Source: Paraburkholderia phenazinium
GTDB lineage: Bacteria; Pseudomonadota; Gammaproteobacteria; Burkholderiales; Burkholderiaceae
NCBI RefSeq assembly: GCF_900100735.1
Contig: NZ_FNCJ01000033.1
Span: 1-56,498 of the forward strand
Direction of reading: 5' to 3'
DNA length: 56,498 nt
Shown: positions 18,680 through 26,933 of the stretch, piece after piece
Layout of the letters: the number at the start of each line of letters is the position of its first letter
Numbering within the stretch: position 1 is the first letter of the stretch
Made by a program: the position numbers and the translations under genes
Notes under the pieces: model-generated
Databases searched by the model: none
Told to the model about the DNA's origin: nothing
Seen by the model: only the letters and a program-made list of their open reading frames with translations

Positions 18680-20206
18680 ATGAATGCTGTTACCCAGGCG
18701 TCGAACGCGAACGTCAGCACCGTCAAGCTGTTGATTAACGGCGAGTTCGTCGAATCGAGCACGCGCGAATGGCGCGATATCGTGAACCCGGCGACTCAGG
18801 AAGTGCTGGCGCGCGTGCCGTTCGCCACTGCCGAAGAAGTGGACGCGGCGATCCGTTCCGCACACACCGCTTTTGCCACGTGGAAGAACACGCCGATCGG
18901 CGCTCGCATGCGCATCATGCTGAAGTACCAGGCGTTGATTCGTGAGCATATGCCGCGCATTGCGAAGACGCTGTCGGCAGAGCAGGGCAAGACGATCCCC
19001 GATGCCGAAGGCGATATCTTCCGCGGCCTCGAAGTGGTCGAACATGCATGCTCGATCGGCACGCTGCAGCAAGGTGAGTTCGCCGAGAACGTCGCAGGCA
19101 GCGTCGATACGTACACGCTGCGCCAGCCGATCGGTGTATGTGCCGGCATTACGCCGTTCAACTTCCCCGCCATGATTCCGCTGTGGATGTTCCCGATGGC
19201 GATCGTCTGCGGCAACACCTTCGTGCTGAAGCCCTCGGAGCAGGACCCGCTGTCGACCATGCAACTGGTCGAACTGGCAATCGAAGCCGGTGTGCCGAAG
19301 GGCGTGCTGAACGTGGTGCATGGCGGCAAGGACGTGGTGGATGCGCTGTGCACGCATGAACTGATTAAAGCGATCTCGTTCGTCGGCTCGACAGCAGTCG
19401 GTACGCATGTGTATCGCCTCGGCAGCGAACACGGCAAGCGCGTGCAATCGATGATGGGCGCGAAGAATCACGCCGTGGTGCTGCCGGATGCAAACCGCGA
19501 GCAGACGCTGAATGCGCTTGCAGGCGCCGGGTTCGGCGCAGCCGGCCAGCGCTGCATGGCGACTTCGGTGGTCGTGCTGGTGGGGGCGTCGCAACAATGG
19601 CTGCCGGATCTGATCGAGAAAGCGAAGACGCTCAAGGTCAATGCGGGCAATGAAGCGGGCACGGACATCGGCCCGGTGGTCTCGCGCGCCGCGAAGCAGC
19701 GCATTCTCGGCCTGATCGAAGCGGGCGTGAAAGAAGGCGCGACACTCGCGCTCGACGGCCGCGATGTCAAGGTGCCTGGCTACGAGGACGGCAACTTCAT
19801 CGGCCCGACGATCTTCACGGACGTCACGACCGACATGGAAGTCTACCGCACCGAAATCTTCGGGCCGGTGCTGGTGGTACTGAGCGTGCCGACGCTCGAC
19901 GACGCGATTGCACTCGTCAACCGCAATCCGATGGGCAACGGCGTGGGACTCTTCACGCAGAGCGGCGCCGCGGCGCGCAAGTTCCAGAGCGATATTGACG
20001 TGGGCCAGGTGGGCATCAATATTCCAATTCCGGTGCCGGTGCCGTTCTTCAGCTTCACCGGTTCGCGCGGTTCGAAGCTTGGCGATCTCGGCCCGTACGG
20101 CAAGCAGGTCGTGCAGTTCTACACGCAGACCAAGACCGTCACCGCACGCTGGTTCGACGACGCAACCGTCAACGATGGCGTCAATACGACCATCAGCCTG
20201 CGCTAA
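18680..20206 (+). CDS. mmsA: CoA-acylating methylmalonate-semialdehyde dehydrogenase
   Basis: A 508-residue ALDH-superfamily enzyme, of normal MmsA length. It shows the catalytic GAAGQRCMA (Cys near 294), the MmsA-type FNFPAMIPLWMFP near 155 and FFSFTGSRGSKLGD near the C-terminus. The reaction is (methyl)malonate semialdehyde + CoA + NAD to propionyl-CoA or acetyl-CoA + CO2. GAGAG lies just before the ATG. It is co-directional with the transporter (61-base gap) and mmsB (45-base gap): the distal steps of valine, or of 3-hydroxy acid, catabolism. Confidence 0.93.
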   Translation: MNAVTQASNANVSTVKLLINGEFVESSTREWRDIVNPATQEVLARVPFATAEEVDAAIRSAHTAFATWKNTPIGARMRIMLKYQALIREHMPRIAKTLSAEQGKTIPDAEGDIFRGLEVVEHACSIGTLQQGEFAENVAGSVDTYTLRQPIGVCAGITPFNFPAMIPLWMFPMAIVCGNTFVLKPSEQDPLSTMQLVELAIEAGVPKGVLNVVHGGKDVVDALCTHELIKAISFVGSTAVGTHVYRLGSEHGKRVQSMMGAKNHAVVLPDANREQTLNALAGAGFGAAGQRCMATSVVVLVGASQQWLPDLIEKAKTLKVNAGNEAGTDIGPVVSRAAKQRILGLIEAGVKEGATLALDGRDVKVPGYEDGNFIGPTIFTDVTTDMEVYRTEIFGPVLVVLSVPTLDDAIALVNRNPMGNGVGLFTQSGAAARKFQSDIDVGQVGINIPIPVPVPFFSFTGSRGSKLGDLGPYGKQVVQFYTQTKTVTARWFDDATVNDGVNTTISLR

Positions 20207-20251
20207 GCCCTCCGCGCGAGGCATCCTGGAACACGAAGCGGAGACGCAATC

Positions 20252-21136
20252 ATGAAGATCGGTTTTATCGGACTCGGCAACATGGGCGCGCCCATGGCGC
20301 ACAACCTGCTGAAGGCCGGCCATGCGGTGAATGTATTCGACCTGAACGCCCAGGCAGTGCAGGCGCTGGTCGATGCGGGCGCCAAAGCGGCGAGTTCGCC
20401 GAAGGCCGCGGTGACGGACGTCGAATATGTCATCACGATGCTGCCGGCGGCGGCTCACGTACGCAGCGTGCTCACGGCGGACGACGGCGTGCTGGCGGGC
20501 ATTCCCAAAGGCGTGACGATCATCGATTCGAGCACGATCGATCCGGCAAGCGTCAAGGCATTTGCTGAACTCGCGGCCCAGCACGGCAACGCGTTTGTCG
20601 ATGCGCCGGTTTCGGGCGGTACGGGCGGCGCGGCAGCGGGCACGCTGACGTTCATGGTGGGTGGCAGCCAGCCGGTGTACGAGCAGGTCAAGCCGGTGCT
20701 CTCGGCAATGGGCAAGAACATCGTCCATTGCGGCGATACCGGCACGGGGCAGGTGGCCAAGATCTGCAACAACCTCGTGCTCGGCATCACGATGGCCGGC
20801 GTGGCGGAAGCCATGTCGTTGGGCGCGGCGCTCGGGATCGATCCGAAGGTGCTGGGCGGGATCATCAACACGTCCACGGGGCGCTGCTGGAGCTCGGATA
20901 CCTATAACCCGTTCCCGGGTGTGATCGAAACGGCGCCGTCGTCGCGTGGTTACACGGGTGGCTTTGGCACGGATCTGATGCTGAAGGATCTCGGTCTCGC
21001 TACGGATGCGGCGAAGCAGGCTCGCCAACCGGTCTATCTCGGTGCGCTCGCGCAGCAGTTGTATCAGGCGATGAGCACCAAAGGTGCGGGCCGGCTGGAC
21101 TTCTCGGCGGTGATCAAGCTGTATCAGGCTGACTGA
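20252..21136 (+). CDS. mmsB: 3-hydroxyisobutyrate dehydrogenase
   Basis: A 294-residue beta-hydroxyacid dehydrogenase. It has the N-terminal NAD site GFIGLGNMGAPM, the substrate motif DAPVSGGTGGA (about 118-128) and the catalytic Lys in GTGQVAKICNN (about 171). It oxidises 3-hydroxyisobutyrate to methylmalonate semialdehyde, the substrate of MmsA. It is the last gene of the MHS transporter-mmsA-mmsB unit and is followed by a perfect 12-bp terminator hairpin. Confidence 0.93.
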   Translation: MKIGFIGLGNMGAPMAHNLLKAGHAVNVFDLNAQAVQALVDAGAKAASSPKAAVTDVEYVITMLPAAAHVRSVLTADDGVLAGIPKGVTIIDSSTIDPASVKAFAELAAQHGNAFVDAPVSGGTGGAAAGTLTFMVGGSQPVYEQVKPVLSAMGKNIVHCGDTGTGQVAKICNNLVLGITMAGVAEAMSLGAALGIDPKVLGGIINTSTGRCWSSDTYNPFPGVIETAPSSRGYTGGFGTDLMLKDLGLATDAAKQARQPVYLGALAQQLYQAMSTKGAGRLDFSAVIKLYQAD

Positions 21137-21214
21137 GCCTGGCAGCGGTTCGAACGGCTTGTTCGGTGTGCTTTGGTGGCGCCGGGCGAGCGTGAGGGTC
21201 TGCAGTGTCACTAG

Positions 21215-21251
21215 CGGCCTTCGCGAGCAGTCGTCGCGAAGGCCGTTTCTT
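21215..21251 (+). terminator. Rho-independent terminator after mmsB
   Basis: A perfect 12-bp stem (21215-21226 with 21234-21245), a 7-base loop and then TTTCTT. It is placed between mmsB and the convergent GST gene, so it may serve both strands. Confidence 0.75.
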
Positions 21252-21265
21252 GCTTCAATCCCAGA

Positions 21266-21907
21266 TCAGGTCAACATCGGCGTCAGGTCGGGGTCGCTCT
21301 TTTTCAGCGCGCGGCGATAAGCGTCGCGTGCGCCGATGCGCTGCAAATACGCGAGAATATTCGGGTATGGCGATAAATCCATCGGCAGGAATAGCCGCAT
21401 CGTCGTGAGCGAAAACACCGTGACGATATCGGCTGCGGTAAACGCGTCGCCAGCCAGATAGTCTTTCTCCCCCAGGCGCTTCTCGACGAGACCCATCACG
21501 AGATCGCGGCGGGCACTGACCCAGTTCAGCATTGGATTGTCCGCCGGCAGATCCAGCCGGCTGAGGATCATGCTGCGCCCGAGGTTGGGCTGCAGCGAGC
21601 CGTTCGCGAAGTGGAACCAGTATAGATAGTCGGCGAAGGCGGGGTCGGTTGCGGCCGGAATCAGGCCGCCGTTGCCGTACTTCGCCATGATGTATTCCAT
21701 GATCGCCGCGGATTCGGCCAGTACGACATTGCCGTCGGTAATGATCGGCGCCGTGCCTAGCGGATGCAACGCCTTGTATTCAGGCGGACCCAGCCGGGTG
21801 ACGGGGTCGCGGGCGTAGAGCTTGAGTTCGTACGGAATGCCAAGCTCTTCGCAGAGCCAGACGATTCGCTCGGACTGGGATTTCCCGAGATGGTGGACGG
21901 TCAGCAT
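21266..21907 (-). CDS. glutathione S-transferase family protein
   Basis: A 213-residue GST. The N-terminal thioredoxin-like domain contains HHLGKSQSERIVWLCEEL and the GSH-contact motif NVVLAESAAIMEYI; the C-terminal helical domain (about 85-205) keeps FTAADIVTVFSL. The active-site residue is likely the Ser/Tyr region near residue 10. It is a single minus-strand gene converging on mmsB. Substrate unknown. Confidence 0.88.
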   Translation of the reverse strand: MLTVHHLGKSQSERIVWLCEELGIPYELKLYARDPVTRLGPPEYKALHPLGTAPIITDGNVVLAESAAIMEYIMAKYGNGGLIPAATDPAFADYLYWFHFANGSLQPNLGRSMILSRLDLPADNPMLNWVSARRDLVMGLVEKRLGEKDYLAGDAFTAADIVTVFSLTTMRLFLPMDLSPYPNILAYLQRIGARDAYRRALKKSDPDLTPMLT

Positions 21908-22097
21908 GGCGTTTCCTGTGAGTGAGGTTCGAGTTGCGCAGCGCTGAGCGCGTGAGGCGGACCAGATCCGGCGGCATCGCCTGCATACTGGCCATGCCGC
22001 TGCCCTGCAAGTCTACGCTATCGGAAACACGTGAGGCAGGCCGGCCGTCACAGCCACCTGTGTGCTGGCCGGCACATAGTCGGTTCAGCCGAGCCAG

Positions 22098-22583
22098 CTA
22101 AAACGCCGATGGCCCGCCGCGATGCAAGACGTCGGCAATCCGGGTACGTAACTCGTCGCCACCTGCCACCTCGTGCACGGGCCGCGACGTCTCGCCGATC
22201 TGCATGAATTTCCCGACCAGCGCGAGCGCGGCGGGGTTGCCGCCATCCCGGAGCACTTTGGCGGCGTAGCGGCGCCATTCGCTGTCGTTGAGCTTGAACA
22301 GACAGCCGGCCAGGAGCGCGATCGACGCCGCGTTGGTCCGCTCTGCCCATTCGAGGCGCTTGAGCAGACGCACGGCGCCGATCCAGTCCGCGTGGCGGAT
22401 ATGCAGGCGAACTTCGCCGAGATCGACCGGCAGCGCGTCGCGACGCAAAACCCGCAACGCCAATAGCATGTCTTCCAGATCCTCACGCGGGGCATCCTTC
22501 AAGCCGAGCGTGAAGATCTTTAACAGCAGTCCGATGACATCGTCACGGCATGACAGGTATGCCGCAACGTTGTTGGCGGGCAT
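22098..22583 (-). CDS. HrpB1 family type III secretion apparatus protein
   Basis: A 161-residue, Leu-rich helical protein matching the HrpB1/HrpK family known from the hrp clusters of Ralstonia and Xanthomonas. Typical stretches are LEDMLLALRVLRRDA, HIRHADWIGAVRLLK and SIALLAGCLFKL, arranged like TPR helices. No other apparatus gene (ATPase, secretin, inner ring) is present in this window. It is downstream of a glycine-rich, secreted-looking gene with a 48-base gap. The pair is therefore an orphan type III module, or a distant outpost of a system elsewhere in the genome. Confidence 0.72.
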   Translation of the reverse strand: MPANNVAAYLSCRDDVIGLLLKIFTLGLKDAPREDLEDMLLALRVLRRDALPVDLGEVRLHIRHADWIGAVRLLKRLEWAERTNAASIALLAGCLFKLNDSEWRRYAAKVLRDGGNPAALALVGKFMQIGETSRPVHEVAGGDELRTRIADVLHRGGPSAF

Positions 22584-22631
22584 CGCGGTCCTCCGATGTG
22601 CGTGACGAGCGGCGTCCTGAACGCCGCTTTA

Positions 22632-23249
22632 TCAGAAGTCGTTGGCCTGATTCAGATCGCCTGCTTCCACCGTGACTTCCGACGACGAGAATACGGCGTC
22701 CCCGCCGTCGCCCTTCTCCGGCTTGGCCGCCGAACCGTTGAGCATGGAGAGCGGGTTGCCGCCGGTTTCGAGGCGCTGGATTTCCTTCGTGGCGCCCGAG
22801 TTGAGCGACACCGAGCCGTCCGAGTTGACATGGCCAACGGAGTTGCCACTGCCGTTGTACAGATTGCCCTGGCTGTCTTCCTGCAGATGCAACGCTTCGC
22901 CGCCTGCCGTGGAATTGATTTTCACGTCACGCAGGTCTTGGCCCGTTGCACCAGCGCCCGCACCGCCTTGTGCGCCCGTAGTGCCGCTGCCGCCTGGCAG
23001 TCCGCCCGTGGAGGGGAGGCCGCCGTTGCCTTGCGGCAGGCCGCCCGAGCCACCGCCGAGATTCATGCCGCCACCCGAGTCGGAGCCTGAACCGCTACCC
23101 GAGCCCGAACCGTTACCGCTCGCATCTTCGAGCAGGTTTTCGATGTCCTGCAGCAACTGCTCGACCGCCTGGTCAGCGCTGCCTTGTGTAGACGTGGACG
23201 GGGTGCTTTGCGGAGTGGAATTCAAATAAGCCGACGATATGGTGTTCAT
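22632..23249 (-). CDS. glycine-rich harpin-like protein, candidate type III secreted protein
   Basis: A 205-residue protein starting at 23249 (AGGAGGT immediately upstream). It lacks Cys, Trp and a Sec signal, and begins MNTISSAYLNSTPQSTPS, Ser/Thr-rich as in type III secretion signals. Residues 48-60 are a Gly-Ser repeat and 60-105 are Gly/Pro/Leu repeats (GGLPQGNGGLP). The C-terminal half is acidic and Asn/Ser-rich. This composition fits harpins, or a helper or effector protein. Together with the HrpB1 gene directly behind it, export by a type III system is inferred; no homologue is recognised by name. Confidence 0.55.
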   Translation of the reverse strand: MNTISSAYLNSTPQSTPSTSTQGSADQAVEQLLQDIENLLEDASGNGSGSGSGSGSDSGGGMNLGGGSGGLPQGNGGLPSTGGLPGGSGTTGAQGGAGAGATGQDLRDVKINSTAGGEALHLQEDSQGNLYNGSGNSVGHVNSDGSVSLNSGATKEIQRLETGGNPLSMLNGSAAKPEKGDGGDAVFSSSEVTVEAGDLNQANDF

Positions 23250-23617
23250 CGTTACCTCCTCGCGAGATGAAGTTTGGGACGGTCGTGTGGACTGCCTTCG
23301 CAATGGAGGAGCCATGTGGACCTTGACGGAGGTTACGACTCGCTGCGAGAGGCAAACGTTGCCGATGCGAAAGGCCGTCGCGGGATCCGAAGCGGGAACT
23401 CCGTCGCTATGTCAATTGCACGGCCAGGCTGCGCGCGGGATCAGGTGGTCTTCCGCGATGATAGCGCGGTGGCGTTATGCGCCGCTGCCAGCTTATTGCG
23501 CTCAGGCATCTCTCACGCGCCACTTGGTTTCGTGTTAAAAATCGAGGCTCGTCAATAGGGTGTTGGTGCAGTGTCCGGACAGCAGTTGTTCGAAATCATC
23601 CGCGAGATAAGGCCAAG

Positions 23618-24421
23618 ATGTCTCACTACTCATTGCTTCGCTCTGCCGGACTCAAGAGTTCACTCGTTTGGGCCACTACTGCGTTGCTGGTTGCACTATC
23701 CGGCTGCATCTCGCCGCCAGCCACCGAGAGTCATTCCGCTGCGCCGACGGTGGGCCGCCCGGCTGACGGTCCTTTGCCTGTCCCGCCGAACCTCGTAGCG
23801 TTGCTGCAGCCCGAGGGGCAGAGGCGGCTTATCTCCACTGCCGACAATCGCTCGTACTGGCCATTGTCCGAGTACTTCGAAACGCAAAGGAACGAGGCGT
23901 ACTGTTCGGTGGCGAGTTCGGTGATGGCATTGAATGCATTAGGCATCAAACGTCCCGAGTCGACTCAATACCCTGACTTCCCGTACTTCTCTCAGCAGGA
24001 CTTCTTTCGCAGCGTCGACCCGCAGATTGCCGATGCGGCTCGGGTCTCGCGAGAAGGTATGACGCTCGATCAACTGGGCGCGGTTCTCAGCGAATTCCCG
24101 GTCGAGGTTGAGAAATTCCATTCCGGAGACCTGACACTCGCGCAGTTTCGCAATCTGATCCGCGAAACGACCGCGCATGACGACCGCTTCGCGTTGTTAA
24201 ACTTTAGACGGGTGGAGATTGGCGAGACTGGCGGAGGACATTGGTCGCCGTTGGCCGCCTACGACGCGGCGAGCGACAGCGCGCTCTTACTCGATGTCGC
24301 CAGGTACAAGTACCCGGCAGTGTGGGTACCCATTGCGCAGTTGTATGCGGGATCGCAGGCGGTGGATAGCGTCAGCGGTCTGTCGCGCGGGTTGGTCATT
24401 GTTAGCAAGCGCGCGAGCTGA
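23618..24421 (+). CDS. phytochelatin synthase-like lipoprotein
   Basis: A 267-residue protein. A lipoprotein signal ends with LSGC (lipidated Cys 30), so it is anchored to a membrane facing the periplasm. The mature part is a phytochelatin-synthase (papain-like) domain. Cys 96 in YCSVASS, His 208 in GGGHWSP and Asp 226 in LLLDVARYKYP form a full catalytic triad. The His-Asp spacing of 18 equals that of plant PCS (C56/H162/D180). Bacterial PCS-like enzymes usually cleave the glycine from glutathione rather than make long phytochelatins. Start at 23618 (AAGG upstream); the frame is open further but without a signal sequence there. Confidence 0.82.
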   Translation: MSHYSLLRSAGLKSSLVWATTALLVALSGCISPPATESHSAAPTVGRPADGPLPVPPNLVALLQPEGQRRLISTADNRSYWPLSEYFETQRNEAYCSVASSVMALNALGIKRPESTQYPDFPYFSQQDFFRSVDPQIADAARVSREGMTLDQLGAVLSEFPVEVEKFHSGDLTLAQFRNLIRETTAHDDRFALLNFRRVEIGETGGGHWSPLAAYDAASDSALLLDVARYKYPAVWVPIAQLYAGSQAVDSVSGLSRGLVIVSKRAS

Positions 24422-24458
24422 TCCTGGATTTCTCGCGGTCGATAAAAAGGACATCACA

Positions 24459-24485
24459 ATGAATAAATCGATTCTTCGTTGTTAG
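24459..24485 (+). other. eight-codon open frame with a ribosome binding site
   Basis: ATG with AAAAGGA upstream opens a frame reading MNKSILRC and stops at TAG, 37 bases after the lipoprotein gene. It looks like the start of a lipoprotein-type gene cut off by a stop, or a leader peptide. The downstream convergent MFS gene follows at once, so nothing else is left of it here. Confidence 0.25.
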
Positions 24486-24519
24486 ACGGGGCTAAGGGGG
24501 TGACCCTGCCGTCGCCCCC

Positions 24520-25731
24520 TCACTCGCCGCTACTCGTCCCAACCGCCCTCTGTTGCTGCGACCTCATCCGTCCATTGAACAGCAACGGCAGCGCGAGCAG
24601 GTAAAGCGCGACACTCGCGCCCCATACCAGACCAGGCCACGTGTGCTGAGTGGCCGCATACAGCGAGGCGGCTGCCAACGGCCCACCCACGCCGATCAGA
24701 CTCGCGATACTCGTGAGCGTGCCTTGCAATTCGCCTTGCCGGTTATCGTCGACCTGGCGCGCGATCATGGCTTGCAGCGCCGGCATGGTGACGCTGCCTG
24801 CCGCGAACAGCGGCAAGATGGCGAAGGGCATCCAGCCTCGCGTTGCGACCGCCATCAGCGCCAAACCTAAACTGTCCGCGGCCAGCCCAATCAGCAGCGC
24901 CACGCGCTCGCCCAGACGCGCCACCAGCGGCCCGATAGCAAACGCCTGCGAAACGGCGTGGCAAGCGCCATAGGCGGCCAGCGAGACGCCAGCAATGGTG
25001 GTCGACCACGCGAAGCGGTCTTCGCCATAGATGATCCAGAGCGTGGCGGGCGCTTGCGACGCCAGCATGATCACGGCATACACGCCCACCAGCGGCAACA
25101 GGTTCGGCATGCCGCGCAAACGATGCAGCGCAGCAAACGCATTCATGCTGGTCCTGGGCGACGATCCGGTTTGCGGCTGCCGGGACTCCGGCAAGACGTA
25201 ATACGCAAGCAGCAGATTCAGCCCGTTCATTGCCGCCGCCGCGAGAAACGGTGCGCGCAGATGCCATGCCCCGAGCAGGCCGCCGATCAGCGGCCCCGCA
25301 ATGAATCCCACGCCCAACGCCGCGCCCATCTGACCGAAGCGCCCCGCGCGCTCCGCTTCCGGGGTGACGTCGGTCAGATACGCGGTCGCGACGGCCATGT
25401 TGGCGCCCGTGATGCCGGCCAGCACGCGGCCCACATAAAGCCACGAGAGGCTCGGCGCCGCTGCCATCACCAGATAGTCAGCCGCCGCCCCGCCGAGCGA
25501 CGCGAGCAGCACCGGCCGGCGCCCGAAGCGGTCGCTCAAGGCCCCGAGGACCGGCGAGAAGAGGAATTGCATCAGCGCGTAGACGGCGAGCAGCGCGCCA
25601 TAGTTTCTGCTGACATTGGTGTCAGAGTTGCTCAGGCTGTGCAGAAGTCCGGGCAGGATGGGCATGATGAGCCCGAAGCCGATTGCATCCAGAAGCACGG
25701 TGAAGAGTATGACGATGTGGGGTCGTCTCAA
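24520..25731 (-). CDS. Tet-type MFS drug efflux transporter
   Basis: A 403-residue, 12-helix MFS antiporter of the TCR/Tet family. It opens with FTVLLDAIGFGLIMPILPGLL (helix 1 with the Tet-like motif), motif A is GALSDRFGRRPVLL (about 63-76), and motif C-like AALGVGFIAGPLIGG lies near 140. It would pump a drug, possibly tetracycline-like, out with H+ exchange. Substrate is not certain, because chromosomal homologues often do not confer tetracycline resistance. The LysR gene upstream on the same strand is separated by 94 bases. Confidence 0.85.
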   Translation of the reverse strand: MRRPHIVILFTVLLDAIGFGLIMPILPGLLHSLSNSDTNVSRNYGALLAVYALMQFLFSPVLGALSDRFGRRPVLLASLGGAAADYLVMAAAPSLSWLYVGRVLAGITGANMAVATAYLTDVTPEAERAGRFGQMGAALGVGFIAGPLIGGLLGAWHLRAPFLAAAAMNGLNLLLAYYVLPESRQPQTGSSPRTSMNAFAALHRLRGMPNLLPLVGVYAVIMLASQAPATLWIIYGEDRFAWSTTIAGVSLAAYGACHAVSQAFAIGPLVARLGERVALLIGLAADSLGLALMAVATRGWMPFAILPLFAAGSVTMPALQAMIARQVDDNRQGELQGTLTSIASLIGVGGPLAAASLYAATQHTWPGLVWGASVALYLLALPLLFNGRMRSQQQRAVGTSSGE

Positions 25732-25825
25732 GAGGCCACCTTATGATTTGTCGAGTGCGGATTATTTCACACTGCGGTGGCCGCGTCTTGCCGTCGTGCT
25801 TAGGTGTCACGCTCAGGTGTCATAC

Positions 25826-26803
25826 TTAGGAGGGCGAAGGCCGCGAATAAATCTCCTGGCATACCTGACGAAGCGAAGCGGAAAACAAGCGGCTCGGCAT
25901 CCGCTGCGCTTCGTGCAGGCGTGTGAACAACGCGATCGGCGACAAAGTCCACTCGAACGAATAAGGAACGATCGCGACGCCCGCAATGCGTACCAGTTCC
26001 TCGGCGATATCCGCCGGAACGATGGACACCGATTGCTCGCCCGCGACGATCATCTCGCCGATCAGCTTGGAGGAATAGCTTTCGACGATCGGCGTCGGCG
26101 GCGTCAGGCCGGCGCCTAGAAAGATATCGGCGACCTGCTCGCGCATAGGAGTGTTCGGTGCTCCGAGGATCCAGTCCAGCTCCACGAGCCTCTGCCAGTC
26201 CAGCCGCCCGCGCGCAAGGCGGGCCGCGAGGCGGCGGCTGGCGATCAGCCGGGGTTGCTGGCGGTACAACACCTCGACGCTGACCTGCTGCAGATCCAGC
26301 GACGACGAGGCACGTCCAATCACGATGTCCACCGTATGGTCGCGCAACTGCACGAGCAGCTGTTCGCTGGTGCCCTCGTGAATCGTGACGGTCAAACGCC
26401 GCTCGCCTTCCGGGCGGGTGCGCTGAATCGCCGTCGAGACCATCTGACCAGGAATAAACGGGATCACGCCGATATGGAGGTGGGCGGCGTGCCCGGAGGC
26501 CACGGCCTCCATTTCCCGCACCAGATGGTCGAGATCTTCGGTCATCGCCCGCGCTCTCGCCAGCACGACGTGGCCTAGTGCGGTGGGCGCCATGCCGCGG
26601 GCCGAACGGTCGAACAGCGGCGCGCCGAACATGTCCTCCAGTTCCGCCAGGGCATTGGTGACGGCGGGCTGGCTGCTCGCCAGGTGTTCGGCGGCGCGCG
26701 TCAGCGAGCCATGCTGCTGAATCTGCAGTAGCAGCGTGAGGTGGCGCATTTTCAGCCGCGAGGCCAGCTTGCGGACCACTGCGTTGGGATCGAAAGCCGC
26801 CAT
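25826..26803 (-). CDS. LysR family transcriptional regulator
   Basis: A 325-residue LysR protein. The N-terminal helix-turn-helix (residues 19-78, with LTRAAEHLASSQPAVTNAL) is followed by the effector domain (about 108-310). It belongs by look to the group resembling GbpR/CbbR-like regulators with a long N-terminus. It sits between the Tet-type efflux gene (same strand) and the divergent maeB gene (130-base gap) and could act on either. Confidence 0.88.
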   Translation of the reverse strand: MAAFDPNAVVRKLASRLKMRHLTLLLQIQQHGSLTRAAEHLASSQPAVTNALAELEDMFGAPLFDRSARGMAPTALGHVVLARARAMTEDLDHLVREMEAVASGHAAHLHIGVIPFIPGQMVSTAIQRTRPEGERRLTVTIHEGTSEQLLVQLRDHTVDIVIGRASSSLDLQQVSVEVLYRQQPRLIASRRLAARLARGRLDWQRLVELDWILGAPNTPMREQVADIFLGAGLTPPTPIVESYSSKLIGEMIVAGEQSVSIVPADIAEELVRIAGVAIVPYSFEWTLSPIALFTRLHEAQRMPSRLFSASLRQVCQEIYSRPSPS

Positions 26804-26933
26804 GAAGGTGTCGAGCCATTAGTAAAACATGATGGGGGCATATTAACTCCAAATATTGTCCTTATGGCTCATGCATAGAATGACCTGTCACCTGATTCGC
26901 GCCGACAAGGCGCCCAACCATAGAGCTCAGACC

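Noticed and set aside
18647..21211. 854-codon minus-strand open frame opposite mmsA and mmsB
   Set aside because: It lies wholly antisense to two well-conserved enzymes, has no ribosome binding site and is rich in Arg and His as expected from a complementary high-GC frame.
24520..25731. Acquired tetracycline resistance gene
   Set aside because: The pump is of Tet type, but its composition matches its neighbours and there is no TetR regulator or mobile element, so a chromosomal multidrug role is more likely.
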